From: an uncultured Nitrosomonadales bacterium
GTDB lineage: Bacteria; Pseudomonadota; Gammaproteobacteria; Burkholderiales; Gallionellaceae
Assembly: GCA_903885165.1 (NCBI GenBank)
Contig: CAISHO010000011.1
Span: forward strand, 1-35,011
DNA: 35,011 bases
Direction of reading: 5' to 3'
The position numbers and the translations under genes were made by a program. The notes under the pieces were generated by a model. It searched no databases, was not told the DNA's origin, and saw only the letters and a program-made list of their open reading frames with translations. This document shows positions 13,821 through 22,939 of the stretch, one piece after another; positions within the stretch are counted from its first letter, which is position 1, and the number at the start of each line of letters is the position of its first letter.

Positions 13821-14909
13821 ATGAATCAAGCAGTTACTAAACCGCAAATGCGTAAGCCAAAAGAGACCGGCGTTCCGGATAACAAGCAATATCTGCATCC
13901 GGCGCTGTTGAAGAACTACGGCGACTGGCGCTACCACGACCGTCCACGTCCGGGCGTATTGCACCACGTTGCCAACAGCGGCGATGAAGTATGGACAGTT
14001 CGTGCCGGTACGGCGCGTCAGATGGATGTCTATACAATTCGTTTGTTGTGCGATATCGCGGATAACTTCGCCGAAGGTCGCGTACGTTTCACGATTCGTT
14101 CCAACATCGAGTTTATCGTCTCCGACGAAGCTAAGGTCGCTCCGATGATCGCTGAACTGGAGAAGCATGGCTTCCCGGTAGGTGGTACGGGTAACTCGAT
14201 CACGATGATCGCCCACACTCAAGGATGGTTGCATTGCGACATTCCGGGTACGGATGCATCTGGTGTGGTTAAGTCACTGATGGATGAGTTGATCGTCGAA
14301 TTCAAGCGCGAAGAAATGCCTAACCGTGTTCACTTGTCGACTTCCTGCTGCGAAATCAATTGCGGCGGTCAGGCTGACATCGCGATCATCGTTCAGCACA
14401 CCAAGCCGCCTGTGATCAATCACGAACTGGTTGCTAACGTGTGTGAGCGTCCTGCTGTAGTTGCCCGTTGCCCGGTTGCGGCGATACGCCCTGCCATGGT
14501 CAACGGTAAGCCTTCACTGGAAATCGATGAAGCTAAGTGTATGTGTTGCGGTGCTTGCTACCCTCCATGCCCGCCAATGCAGATCAACGATCCTGAGTAT
14601 TCGAAACTGGCGATCTGGGTCGGCGGTAAGAACTCCAATGCACGTGGCAAGCCTACGTTCATGAAGATGGTTGCTTCCGGTTTGCCTAACAATGCACCGC
14701 GCTGGCCTGAAGTGGCTGCTGCCGTGAAAAACATTCTGACTGTATACAAGGAAGATGCACGTCCATGGGAGCGTATTGCTGATTGGATCGATCGTATTGG
14801 CTGGCCGCGTTTCTTCGAAAAGACCGGACTGCCGTTCACCAAGTATCTGATCGATGACTGGCGTGGTTCGCGTTACAACCTGAACGCTTCGACTCATATT
14901 CGTTTCTAA
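13821..14909 (+). CDS. dsrB: Dissimilatory sulfite reductase beta subunit (reverse type)
   Basis: Beta subunit of DsrAB; it holds the catalytic siroheme site in studied enzymes. The 362-aa protein has Cys139 (WLHCD), Cys176/177/181 in STSCCEINCGG and the ferredoxin motif CMCCGACYPPCPP (Cys240, 243, 246, 250), the expected order and spacing. The N-terminal DWRYHDRPRPGVLHHV and RAGTARQMDVYTIR segments are typical. GAGGAG ribosome site. dsrE follows 15 bases later. Confidence 0.98.
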   Translation: MNQAVTKPQMRKPKETGVPDNKQYLHPALLKNYGDWRYHDRPRPGVLHHVANSGDEVWTVRAGTARQMDVYTIRLLCDIADNFAEGRVRFTIRSNIEFIVSDEAKVAPMIAELEKHGFPVGGTGNSITMIAHTQGWLHCDIPGTDASGVVKSLMDELIVEFKREEMPNRVHLSTSCCEINCGGQADIAIIVQHTKPPVINHELVANVCERPAVVARCPVAAIRPAMVNGKPSLEIDEAKCMCCGACYPPCPPMQINDPEYSKLAIWVGGKNSNARGKPTFMKMVASGLPNNAPRWPEVAAAVKNILTVYKEDARPWERIADWIDRIGWPRFFEKTGLPFTKYLIDDWRGSRYNLNASTHIRF

Positions 14910-14924
14910 CAGGGAAGAGTAGAC

Positions 14925-15284
14925 ATGAAGTTTGGAATCGTAATTAACGAAGGTCCATACCAGCACCAGTCCAGCGATACGGCCTATCAGTTTGCCCGGG
15001 CTGCGATCGCGGGCGGTCACGAAGTGTGGCGCGTGTTTTTCTATCACGACGGTGTTAACAATGCGAGCAAACTGACGGCCCCGCCTCAGGATGATCGCAA
15101 CGTCGTGACACGCTGGGCTCGTCTGGCTGAGGAACATAAAGTGGATCTGGTGGTGTGTGTTGCTGCCGCTTTGCGTCGCGGTATTCAGGAAGAAAACCTG
15201 GCGCAGGGTTTCCGTATCTCGGGTTTGGGACAATTGGTTGAAGCCGGTATCAAGTGTGATCGTCTGATCACCTTCGGCGATTGA
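14925..15284 (+). CDS. dsrE: Sulfur-transfer protein DsrE
   Basis: Subunit of the cytoplasmic DsrE2F2H2 complex, which takes persulfide sulfur from TusA and passes it to DsrC. The 119-aa protein has the active cysteine at residue 78 (LVVCVAAALRRGI), the same number as in Allochromatium, followed by the conserved Ala-Ala-Leu-Arg-Arg-Gly helix. Start MKFGIVINEGPY with GGGAAGAG upstream. The presence of dsrEFH marks a sulfur-oxidising Dsr system. Tightly packed with dsrF (9 bases). Confidence 0.96.
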   Translation: MKFGIVINEGPYQHQSSDTAYQFARAAIAGGHEVWRVFFYHDGVNNASKLTAPPQDDRNVVTRWARLAEEHKVDLVVCVAAALRRGIQEENLAQGFRISGLGQLVEAGIKCDRLITFGD

Positions 15285-15293
15285 GGAGGCGAA

Positions 15294-15665
15294 ATGAGTT
15301 CAGGTAATGTAAAAAAATTCATGTTCGTTAACCGCAAGGCACCTTACGGAACGATTTATGCACTTGAATCACTGGAAGTGGTGCTGATTACAGCGGCTTT
15401 CGATCAGGATGTTTCTCTGGCTTTTCTCGATGATGGTGTTTATCAGTTGAAAAAAGGTCAGCAAACCAAGGGTATCGAGATCAAGAATTTCTCGCCTACC
15501 TACCGTGCGCTGGAAGGTTATGACATCGAAAAACTGTACGTTGAGAAAGAATCACTCGAAGCGCGCGGTTTGACAGAAGAGGATTTGCTGGTCGATGTCA
15601 CCGTACTGGGTCGTGCCGAGATGGGGGAGTTGATGGATCAACAAGATGCGGTTCTGAGTTTCTAA
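15294..15665 (+). CDS. dsrF: DsrEFH complex subunit DsrF
   Basis: Structural partner in DsrEFH; a 123-aa DsrE/F-fold protein (KFMFVNRKAPYGTIYALESLEVVLITAAFDQDV). It has no cysteine at all, so it cannot carry sulfur itself and must serve assembly. The RKAPYGT motif and the LLVDVTVLGRAEM strand are typical of the family. GAGGAGG ribosome site right after the dsrE stop. Confidence 0.95.
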   Translation: MSSGNVKKFMFVNRKAPYGTIYALESLEVVLITAAFDQDVSLAFLDDGVYQLKKGQQTKGIEIKNFSPTYRALEGYDIEKLYVEKESLEARGLTEEDLLVDVTVLGRAEMGELMDQQDAVLSF

Positions 15666-15675
15666 AGGGGAAGCA

Positions 15676-15972
15676 ATGTTACATATCATCAATAAATCAC
15701 CCTTGTCCAACTGCTCGCTGGATAGCTGTTTGAGAGTTGCAACCACTGGCAGTGTACTGTTGATTGAGGATGCTGTTTACGCAGCTACGACAGGTAATGC
15801 GTTTGAACATAAACTTCGTGAGTCCATGGCCGGTCTTCAGGTCTATGTGTTGAAGCCTGATTTGGAAGCGCGGGGTTTGGCTGATAGACTCATGGATGGG
15901 GTCACACCCGTGGATTATGCTGGCTTTGTCGAGTTGACCGTCAGTAATAAAAATTGCCAATCCTGGCTGTAA
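15676..15972 (+). CDS. dsrH: DsrEFH complex subunit DsrH
   Basis: A 98-aa member of the DsrH/TusB family: MLHIINKSPLSNCSLDSCLRV... The start 'MLHIINKSP' is the family signature. Cysteines at 13 and 18 lie in the region of the conserved DsrH cysteine, and a third is near the C-terminus (KNCQSWL). It follows dsrF by 10 bases with AGGGGAAG upstream, and precedes dsrC by 26 bases. Confidence 0.95.
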   Translation: MLHIINKSPLSNCSLDSCLRVATTGSVLLIEDAVYAATTGNAFEHKLRESMAGLQVYVLKPDLEARGLADRLMDGVTPVDYAGFVELTVSNKNCQSWL

Positions 15973-15998
15973 TTAATTGATTATTAAGGAGAATTAGT

Positions 15999-16334
15999 AT
16001 GTCAAATATCGAAGTAGGCGGCAGATCTTACGAAACAGACGAAGAAGGTTATTTGACTGATCTGGGTGAATGGAATCCTGAAGTCGCGGATTACATCGCC
16101 AAGACGGAAAGCATTACCATGTCGGATCAACACTGGGAAGTGGTTAACTTCCTGCGTGAATATTTCGAAGAGTATCAGATCGCGCCTGCGGTACGCGTAT
16201 TGACCAAGGCCATCGGCAAGAAGCTGGGCGCTGACAAGGGTAATAGTGAATACCTGTACGGCCTATTCCCATATGGTCCAGGTAAGCAAGCGTGCAAAAT
16301 CGCTGGCCTTCCTAAGCCTACCGGCTGCGTTTAA
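15999..16334 (+). CDS. dsrC: Sulfur-carrier protein DsrC
   Basis: Substrate-carrying protein of the pathway: sulfur from DsrEFH is bound on its C-terminal arm, oxidised by DsrAB to sulfite, and the resulting trisulfide is handled by DsrMKJOP. The 111-aa protein ends GPGKQACKIAGLPKPTGCV, with CysB at 99 and the penultimate CysA at 110, the complete two-cysteine arm. The N-terminus VGGRSYETDEEGYL and DQHWEVVNFLREYF are typical. AAGGAGAA ribosome site. Compare the two paralogues at 11009 and 34151, which lack one or both cysteines. Confidence 0.98.
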   Translation: MSNIEVGGRSYETDEEGYLTDLGEWNPEVADYIAKTESITMSDQHWEVVNFLREYFEEYQIAPAVRVLTKAIGKKLGADKGNSEYLYGLFPYGPGKQACKIAGLPKPTGCV

Positions 16335-16355
16335 CTTTTAGGATATAACCCCGCA

Positions 16356-17081
16356 ATGAATACTCTGTTCGCCATACTGTTTTATCTTGCGACCTTGGTG
16401 TTTGTCGTGGGGTTGCTACAACGCATACGTCTGTATGCCAATACACCGTCTCCGCTGTTAATACCGACTACGCCGGCTCCTGTTACACAGGCAGGGGTGG
16501 TGTTGCGTATGACACGAGAGGTCGTGTTTTTTGAAAGTCTGTTTAAGGCTAATCTCTGGACTTGGGCGATGGGCTGGATGTTTCACGCCAGCTTGGCATT
16601 GGTTCTCATGCGCCATCTACGTTACTTTACCGATCCAGTTTGGGGGTGGGTTGCGCTGATTCAACCGTTTGGCATGTACGCAGGTATCACCATGCTGCTG
16701 GGTCTATGCGGATTGTGGGTGCGCAGGTTGTATGTCGAGCGTATTCGTTATATCTCCACGCTGTCTGATCATCTGATGCTGGTACTGTTTATCTGCATCG
16801 CCGGATCCGGCCTGTTGATGAAGTTCGCTGTACACACCGATGTGATCGGTGTCAAAAATTTCTTTCTCGGATTGATGCATTTAAATATGCAATCTTTGCC
16901 AGCCAGTTTTCCGCTGTATGTTCATTTACTACTCGTTTCCGCACTACTGGTGATCCTCCCTATCAGCAAACTCTTGCACGCACCAGGAGTGTTTTTTTCA
17001 CCCACCCGCAATCAGACCGACAATCCGAGAGAAAAGCGTCATATCGCTGCTTGGGCTGCTAAATTCGAATCGGAGAAATAG
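16356..17081 (+). CDS. dsrM: Membrane cytochrome b subunit DsrM
   Basis: A 241-aa NarI-like membrane protein of the DsrMKJOP complex; it should hold two hemes b and link the quinone pool to DsrK. About five or six hydrophobic spans are visible, starting MNTLFAILFYLATLVFVVGLLQ, with candidate heme His residues in GWMFHASLALVLMRHLRY and in LMHLN/YVHLLL. It ends in a polar cytoplasmic tail. dsrK starts one base after its stop. Confidence 0.95.
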   Translation: MNTLFAILFYLATLVFVVGLLQRIRLYANTPSPLLIPTTPAPVTQAGVVLRMTREVVFFESLFKANLWTWAMGWMFHASLALVLMRHLRYFTDPVWGWVALIQPFGMYAGITMLLGLCGLWVRRLYVERIRYISTLSDHLMLVLFICIAGSGLLMKFAVHTDVIGVKNFFLGLMHLNMQSLPASFPLYVHLLLVSALLVILPISKLLHAPGVFFSPTRNQTDNPREKRHIAAWAAKFESEK

Positions 17082-17082
17082 T

Positions 17083-18612
17083 ATGGCGGATATCGCAGCA
17101 CCTGCTTATCGCATCTTTCCCATCATCCCTGCATTGAAGCCCGGGGCGATGGAAAATGTTAGATCTTTCGTTGCGAACGAGAAAATTCAAACCGCGATCG
17201 GTTTTCCCGGTCAGCTGGTTGAGGATTGGCACGACAAGGCGATCGCCAAGATGGGCGAGTTGCTCGGTAAATACCGTTCCTTGCGCGTTTTTATGGATGC
17301 CTGCGTGCATTGCGGCGCCTGTTCTGATAAATGTCATTACTTTATCGGTACGCAAGATCCGAAAAATATGCCGGTTGCACGTCAGGATCTGATGCGCAGT
17401 GTGTATCGTCGTTATTTCACGCTGCCGGGTAAGATGTTTCCTGCATTGGTTGGCGCACGCGATCTGACTAAAGAAGTGTTAGACGAGTGGTATACCTATT
17501 TTTGGCAGTGTTCTGAGTGCCGTCGCTGTTCGGTGTTTTGCCCTTACGGTATCGATACGGCAGAAATCACCATGGCCGCCCGGGAAATTTTAGATACGGT
17601 CGGTTATGGTCAAAAATATTCCAATGAAATCATCGGTAAAGTCCATAGGATCGGTAACAATCTTGGGCTGCCAGGTCCTGCTCTGGCTGATACGCTGGAA
17701 GGTCTGGAGGAGGATGTTAAGGATGCTACAGGCGTCGATGTGCGCTTCCCTCTGGATGTGAAGGGCGCAGAAGTCTTGTTGATTACGCCATCAGCTGACT
17801 TTTTTGCTGAACCGCATATCGACAGCCTGATCGGTTACGCCAAGGTTTTTCACGCGACAGGAACGAGCTGGACCTTGTCTTCCATGTCCTCGGAAGCGGG
17901 TAATTTCGGTATGTTTATCGGTAATTACGATCAGTTACGCGCCATTGCCATGCGGATACGTACGGCTGCGCTAGAGCTGGGTGTGAAACGCATCGTGATC
18001 GGTGAATGCGGTCATGCCTGGCGCGTTGCTTACAGTTTCCTCAATACTTTAACGGGTGTTGGTGACGGCGCGGATGCGAATGACCGTTTTGCTCAGATGC
18101 TGCAAAAACAATTGGATCACCGTTATAAGCAACCTTCACACATCTGTGAATTTACTTGGGACATGATACAGGATGAGCGTTTGAGCTTCGATAAGGAGAA
18201 AAACGACAAACACATCATTACTTTCCATGATTCATGCAATGTGGCACGCGGTTCGCGCATGGGGAACTACGCCGGTGGTCAGTTTGAAATTCCACGCAAT
18301 ATCATCCGGGCGGTGGCGAATAATTTTGTCGAAATGAATCCGGCAACTACCAGAGAGAAAACTTTTTGCTGCGGCGGAGGTGGTGGTCTGTTGACCGATG
18401 ATTTGCTCGAATTGCGTGTTAAGGGTGCCTTGCCGCGTATGGAAGTGCTGCAAAATGTAGTGGATGAACACAGCGTTAACTTTATGGCGACCATTTGTGC
18501 GATCTGTAAAGCGCAATTTACCAAGATCATGCCCATCTACGGTTACGACCGCCGGATGGTGGGCGGTGTGCATCAGCTGGTCAGTAACGCGATCCTGCTG
18601 GGCGACAAGTAA
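17083..18612 (+). CDS. dsrK: HdrD-like iron-sulfur subunit DsrK
   Basis: Cytoplasmic catalytic subunit of DsrMKJOP, related to heterodisulfide reductase HdrD; it is thought to act on the DsrC disulfide or trisulfide. The 509-aa protein has two [4Fe-4S] ferredoxin motifs, CVHCGACSDKC (Cys74-84) and CSECRRCSVFC (Cys143-153), then CCG-type domains: CGHAW, a CNVARGS segment, and CCGGGGGLLTDDL with later CAICKAQF, which would bind the non-cubane [4Fe-4S] cluster. The gene is coupled to dsrM (1 base). Confidence 0.97.
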   Translation: MADIAAPAYRIFPIIPALKPGAMENVRSFVANEKIQTAIGFPGQLVEDWHDKAIAKMGELLGKYRSLRVFMDACVHCGACSDKCHYFIGTQDPKNMPVARQDLMRSVYRRYFTLPGKMFPALVGARDLTKEVLDEWYTYFWQCSECRRCSVFCPYGIDTAEITMAAREILDTVGYGQKYSNEIIGKVHRIGNNLGLPGPALADTLEGLEEDVKDATGVDVRFPLDVKGAEVLLITPSADFFAEPHIDSLIGYAKVFHATGTSWTLSSMSSEAGNFGMFIGNYDQLRAIAMRIRTAALELGVKRIVIGECGHAWRVAYSFLNTLTGVGDGADANDRFAQMLQKQLDHRYKQPSHICEFTWDMIQDERLSFDKEKNDKHIITFHDSCNVARGSRMGNYAGGQFEIPRNIIRAVANNFVEMNPATTREKTFCCGGGGGLLTDDLLELRVKGALPRMEVLQNVVDEHSVNFMATICAICKAQFTKIMPIYGYDRRMVGGVHQLVSNAILLGDK

Positions 18613-18636
18613 TCATTTATTTGGAGATAGAACGAT

Positions 18637-20604
18637 ATGTCAGCAATTACCGAAGTACCGCAAAAGCTTACGTTCCGCCGATACAAGGATGGCGACCATA
18701 AAGTACGCCGCTGGAATCAACAGATTTTCCAGTCCAGTTACTCATACAAGTGTCCAACTTATATTCAATCTACTCCGCCTTGCCAAGGCAGTTGCCCTGC
18801 CGGTGAAGATATACGCGGTTACCTAGGAATTGTTCGCGGTACTGAAAAACCTCCCATGGGTGCTGATGGTAAGCCGACTATGTCATGGCAGGAATACGCA
18901 TGGCGTCGCCTGACTGAGGCTAATCCGTTCCCGTCCGTGATGGGGCGCGTCTGCCCGGCACCTTGCGAATCGGGTTGTAACCGCAATGAAGTTGAAGACC
19001 ATGTCGGTATCAATTCTGTTGAACATTTTCTCGGTGAATATGCGATTGCCAATAATCTGGCTTTCAGCAGCAATGCGGCACCTACCGGCAAGAAAGTTGC
19101 GATTTTAGGCGGTGGCCCTGCCGGTTTGTCCTGTGCTTATCAGTTGACACTCAAGGGTCACGAAGTCACTATTTTCGATGAACATGAACACTTGGGCGGC
19201 ATGATGCGCTACGGTATTCCCGGCTTCCGTACACCCCGAGATGTACTGGATGCAGAGATTGCACGTATCATCAATTTGGGCGTGAAGACACGGATGAATT
19301 GCCGCGTCGGTACCGAGGTATCGATGGAGCAAATCCGCAAGGAATTTGACGCAGTATTCCTAGGAATGGGCGCTCAAGCCGGTCGCGCACTGCCAACGGC
19401 AGATTCTGAAGCAGCAAACGTTGTGACGGCGACCGCATTTTTGAAAGCTTTCAATGACGGACGTTTGCAACATGTTGGTAAACGCGTCGTCGTCGTTGGC
19501 GGTGGTGATACTTCCATTGACGTAGCAACCGTTGCTCGTCGTCTGGGTCATATCGAACACGCTAAACCTACCGATGCAGAATTGGCGATTGCCGGACGGA
19601 TGGCGCACGATGTGGCCGATATCTCTGCCAAGCAGGGTGCGGATGTCACATTGACTTCGGTGTTCAATATCGACAAGATGCAGGCGAACAAACACGAAAT
19701 CGAACAGGCTCAGGCAGAAGGCATCGACATTCGCGGATCATTGGTGCCAATTGGCATTGTGCGAGGTGCAGATGGTCGGGCGACCGCGTTACGCGTCATG
19801 CGTTGCGAAGCCAAACTGGTGGGTCAGCGTCTTGAAATTAAGAACGTCGAAGGCAGCGAAGAAGATATCGAGGCTGATCTGATCGTATCAGCCATTGGTC
19901 AGGCGGTTGATTTCACCGGTCTGGAAGAGTTCAACAACGGTAAGGGCATGGTCTCGACGGATAAGAACTATCTGGTTGCCGGTCAACCGGGCGTTTTTGC
20001 TGGCGGCGACATCATCAAACCACATCTGTTGACCACCGCGATCGGTCACGGTTCGATTGCGGCTGACGGGATTGATTGCTTCCTGAATGGTCGCGATCTT
20101 GAAAAGCGTCCCAAGATTGATGCACATCAGTTTGACCTGATGCGCAAGATGGCTGAAAAGGGTATTGAAATCAAGCAGGTCAATGATCCAATACGCGGAA
20201 CTGACAAGTCTGGCGGCGCTGTGCACAATTTCGATAATCGTTCTGAGCGTTATGTGATTCCTCATGACAAGCTATTCCTGGGGCACTTCTCCTATGTACC
20301 ACGCAACCAACGCGATGTCATCACGCTGGATAAGGAAAGTGCGTTGGGTAACTTTGACGAACGTCTGGTGGCGCTGGTTCAGGCTCAGGCAGTCGCTGAA
20401 GCCAAGCGTTGTATGAGTTGCGGTATGTGCTTTGAATGCGACAATTGTGTGATGTATTGCCCACAAACGGCGGTATCTCGTGTCAAGAAGAGCGAATCGA
20501 CGACTGGACGTTATGTCACGACTGACTACGATAAATGTATCGGATGTCATATCTGTGCGGATGTATGTCCGACTGGATATATTCAGATGGGCCTTGGGGA
20601 ATAA
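18637..20604 (+). CDS. dsrL: Iron-sulfur flavoprotein DsrL, NAD(P)-linked partner of DsrAB
   Basis: A 655-aa GltD-like oxidoreductase that takes electrons from DsrAB to NAD(P)+ in sulfur oxidisers. N-terminal Cys-rich helical domain (TPPCQGSCPAGEDIR, VCPAPCESGC), FAD motif GGGPAG (158-163), second dinucleotide motif VVGGGDTSID, a C-terminal linker, and two [4Fe-4S] ferredoxin motifs CGMCFECDNCVMYCP and CIGCHICADVCPTGY at the end. GGAGA ribosome site. The presence of dsrL supports an oxidative pathway. Confidence 0.97.
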   Translation: MSAITEVPQKLTFRRYKDGDHKVRRWNQQIFQSSYSYKCPTYIQSTPPCQGSCPAGEDIRGYLGIVRGTEKPPMGADGKPTMSWQEYAWRRLTEANPFPSVMGRVCPAPCESGCNRNEVEDHVGINSVEHFLGEYAIANNLAFSSNAAPTGKKVAILGGGPAGLSCAYQLTLKGHEVTIFDEHEHLGGMMRYGIPGFRTPRDVLDAEIARIINLGVKTRMNCRVGTEVSMEQIRKEFDAVFLGMGAQAGRALPTADSEAANVVTATAFLKAFNDGRLQHVGKRVVVVGGGDTSIDVATVARRLGHIEHAKPTDAELAIAGRMAHDVADISAKQGADVTLTSVFNIDKMQANKHEIEQAQAEGIDIRGSLVPIGIVRGADGRATALRVMRCEAKLVGQRLEIKNVEGSEEDIEADLIVSAIGQAVDFTGLEEFNNGKGMVSTDKNYLVAGQPGVFAGGDIIKPHLLTTAIGHGSIAADGIDCFLNGRDLEKRPKIDAHQFDLMRKMAEKGIEIKQVNDPIRGTDKSGGAVHNFDNRSERYVIPHDKLFLGHFSYVPRNQRDVITLDKESALGNFDERLVALVQAQAVAEAKRCMSCGMCFECDNCVMYCPQTAVSRVKKSESTTGRYVTTDYDKCIGCHICADVCPTGYIQMGLGE

Positions 20605-20612
20605 TACACGCT

Positions 20613-20981
20613 ATGTTCAGACTGTTAACCATCCTCGCCGTTTTCTTCCTGAGCTTCTCTGCACAGGCAGCGGAAAGTACGCCTAAGCTGGATATCGGCA
20701 AGGGTGGTCAGTGTGTTGAAGATCCGCAGTTTATGCGAAAAAATCACATGCATTTACTGCGTCATCAGCGTGATGAGACTATGCGACAGGGGGTACGTAC
20801 GGGTAAGTACAGCCTGAAAAACTGTGTTGAATGTCATGCTAGCACCAAAGATAACAGCGTGATCGCACGTGAAGACAGCTTTTGTGTCGCTTGTCACCGC
20901 TTCGAAGCCGTTAAGATCGATTGTTTCGAATGCCACTCAGGTGAGCGCAAGAGCGCCTGGCTGCAAAGGAATGCAAAATGA
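20613..20981 (+). CDS. dsrJ: Periplasmic triheme cytochrome c DsrJ
   Basis: Periplasmic triheme c subunit of DsrMKJOP. I start at ATG 20613 (MFRLLTILAVFFLSFSAQA), giving 122 aa and a good signal peptide or anchor; the longer ORF runs through the end of dsrL. Three heme motifs are present: CVECH, CVACH and CFECH. Cys34 (GGQCVEDP) fits the unusual cysteine heme ligand known in DsrJ. The ribosome site (GGGGA) is distant. Overlaps dsrO by four bases. Confidence 0.95.
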   Translation: MFRLLTILAVFFLSFSAQAAESTPKLDIGKGGQCVEDPQFMRKNHMHLLRHQRDETMRQGVRTGKYSLKNCVECHASTKDNSVIAREDSFCVACHRFEAVKIDCFECHSGERKSAWLQRNAK

Positions 20982-21694
20982 TTGATAACACCTTGAATCG
21001 CAGACAGTTCCTGAAGTCCTCCGTCGGCGTGGCTGCAGTAGCCGTTGCGCCGGGCATATTACTGTACGGCATGGCAAATGGAAGTTCTGAGGGTGCCTCT
21101 GCAAAAGTTCGCTGGGGGATGTTGATTGATACGTCCCATTGCGCTGAAGGGTGTAATGATTGCGTGACGGCTTGTAACAAGGAAAATGGTTTGTCCGGAG
21201 GGGTTGCGGCGACTGACTCGCAATGGATACGTAAGATCGAGATCAAAGAAATTGCCGGCGGACGTCAGTTGTCTTTACCAATGATGTGTCAGCATTGTGA
21301 AAATCCTCCTTGTGTCGATGTCTGCCCGACGACAGCTTCTTTCAAACGCGCTGACGGGATAGTGCTGGTAGACAAACACCGTTGTATCGGCTGCCGCTAC
21401 TGCATGATGGCCTGTCCGTACAAGGCGCGTTCATTCGTGCATGAGGCTTTGCATGATCAGAACCCGGATGTGCCGCGCGGCAAGGGAACGGTCGAGAGTT
21501 GTACGATGTGTGTGCACCGCGTCGATCAGGGCTTGCAACCTGCTTGCGCCGATGCGTGTGCTAACAAAGCCATCTTGTTCGGTAATCTCAATGATCCGGA
21601 CAGTGAAATCGCCAAAAAGATACGCACTGTTGCGTCCGTGCAGGTGCGTGCCGATTTGAGACTCAATCCCGGTGTTCGTTACCAAGGGTTATAA
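20978..21694 (+). CDS. dsrO: Periplasmic ferredoxin-like subunit DsrO (Tat)
   Basis: A 238-aa iron-sulfur protein of DsrMKJOP, exported by Tat: NRRQFLK at residues 7-13 then a hydrophobic stretch. Four Cys clusters: CAEGCNDCVTAC, CQHCENPPCVDVC, CIGCRYCMMACPY and CTMCVHRVDQG...CADAC, as in the NrfC/DmsB-type electron-transfer subunits. Starts in an ATGA overlap with the dsrJ stop; ends just before dsrP. Confidence 0.96.
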   Translation: MIDNTLNRRQFLKSSVGVAAVAVAPGILLYGMANGSSEGASAKVRWGMLIDTSHCAEGCNDCVTACNKENGLSGGVAATDSQWIRKIEIKEIAGGRQLSLPMMCQHCENPPCVDVCPTTASFKRADGIVLVDKHRCIGCRYCMMACPYKARSFVHEALHDQNPDVPRGKGTVESCTMCVHRVDQGLQPACADACANKAILFGNLNDPDSEIAKKIRTVASVQVRADLRLNPGVRYQGL

Positions 21695-21695
21695 A

Positions 21696-22877
21696 ATGTA
21701 TATACATTCAGCAGTGCTATTTAGAAATCGTTTGTTCTATGCGCTGGTTGCGCTCGCCGGAATCGTTGTGCTGGCAGGCTTGTACTCCGTGCATCTGATG
21801 GAAGAACATGGTCATATCATCACCGGGATGAACAACCAGATCGTCTGGGGCATTCCGCACGTATTTGCGATCTTTTTGATCGTGGCGGCATCCGGAGTGC
21901 TGAACGTTTCGTCCATCGGTTCGGTATTTAATAAGCACGCTTACAAGGCGCGCGCCCCCCTTGCAGGGCTTTTGTCTATCGCCATGTTGGGCGGTGGATT
22001 GACCGTGTTGATGTTAGATCTGGGTCGCCCTGATCGATTGCTGGTGGCCGCGACCAACTTCAATCCGACCTCGGTGTTTGCCTGGAATATCGTCCTGTAT
22101 TCGGGCATGTTCGGTGCGGTCGCAGTTTATCTGTGGACCATGATGGAAGGGCGCATGAAGCCTTGGTCTAAACCTGCCGGTTTCTTCGTGTTTATCTGGC
22201 GTTTTATTTTGACCACCGGCACTGGCGTTATTTTCTCTTTCCTGGTTGCCCGTCAGGCTTACGGTACGGCAATTTTGCCACCGATGTTCATTGTGATTTC
22301 ATTTGCCTGGGGCTTGGCGGTATTCCATATCGTACAGTCCGCGATTTACGCCTGGACTAACAAGGTGCTGGATGATTACGTGCAGAAACGTATGAAAAAT
22401 CTGCTGGGTGTGTTTGTGATCGCTGCGCTGTATTTTGTGGTCGCCTACCACCTGACTAATCTGTATTTTGCCCGTCAGTCTGACTTTGAGCGCTTCATCC
22501 TTTCCGATGGCGGAATTTATCCGATGCTGCTCTGGGCAGGTTATGTGCTGATCGGTAATGTATTGCCACTGGCATTGATCTATCTTCCCGGCTTTGGCAA
22601 GTCATATCATGTGAATCTGGCCTCAGTGTTGATTATTCTGGGTGGTTTTTCGTTGTTGTATGTGTTTATCATTGGCGGTCAGGCTTTTCCGTTGTCGATT
22701 TTCCCCGGCTTTGAAGTCAAGAGCACGTTCGGAGACGGTGCAATCAGTTTGTATTATCCTTCAGCCCCTGAAATTTTGTTGGGGTTAGGTGGCGTGGCGG
22801 TGGCTTTCCTGATTACCGCTGTCGGAATTCGTATGCTCGATTTTGTACCGCACGAAGATACCAAGAAGTTTCATTAA
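21696..22877 (+). CDS. dsrP: NrfD/PsrC-family membrane subunit DsrP
   Basis: An integral membrane quinone-interacting subunit, 393 aa from the ATG at 21696 (MYIHSAVLFRN). The ORF track starts at a GTG inside dsrO; the ATG one base after the dsrO stop, with AAGGG upstream, is more likely. About ten hydrophobic spans, for example LFYALVALAGIVVLAGL and GIPHVFAIFLIVAASGV, and the family's LMLDLGRPDR loop. Pairs with DsrO for electron exchange between periplasm and quinone pool. Confidence 0.95.
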   Translation: MYIHSAVLFRNRLFYALVALAGIVVLAGLYSVHLMEEHGHIITGMNNQIVWGIPHVFAIFLIVAASGVLNVSSIGSVFNKHAYKARAPLAGLLSIAMLGGGLTVLMLDLGRPDRLLVAATNFNPTSVFAWNIVLYSGMFGAVAVYLWTMMEGRMKPWSKPAGFFVFIWRFILTTGTGVIFSFLVARQAYGTAILPPMFIVISFAWGLAVFHIVQSAIYAWTNKVLDDYVQKRMKNLLGVFVIAALYFVVAYHLTNLYFARQSDFERFILSDGGIYPMLLWAGYVLIGNVLPLALIYLPGFGKSYHVNLASVLIILGGFSLLYVFIIGGQAFPLSIFPGFEVKSTFGDGAISLYYPSAPEILLGLGGVAVAFLITAVGIRMLDFVPHEDTKKFH

Positions 22878-22939
22878 TACTAAACAGACTTGACGTAATC
22901 GGCTGGCAGGATTTTTTGTTAATTCAATCGGTTACATTA

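Noticed and set aside
13503-14234. 243-aa reverse ORF across the dsrA-dsrB junction
   Set aside because: It lies antisense to two strongly conserved genes and has no recognisable domain; a shadow ORF.
14514-15233. 239-aa reverse ORF over dsrB-dsrE
   Set aside because: Antisense to conserved dsr genes without any motif.
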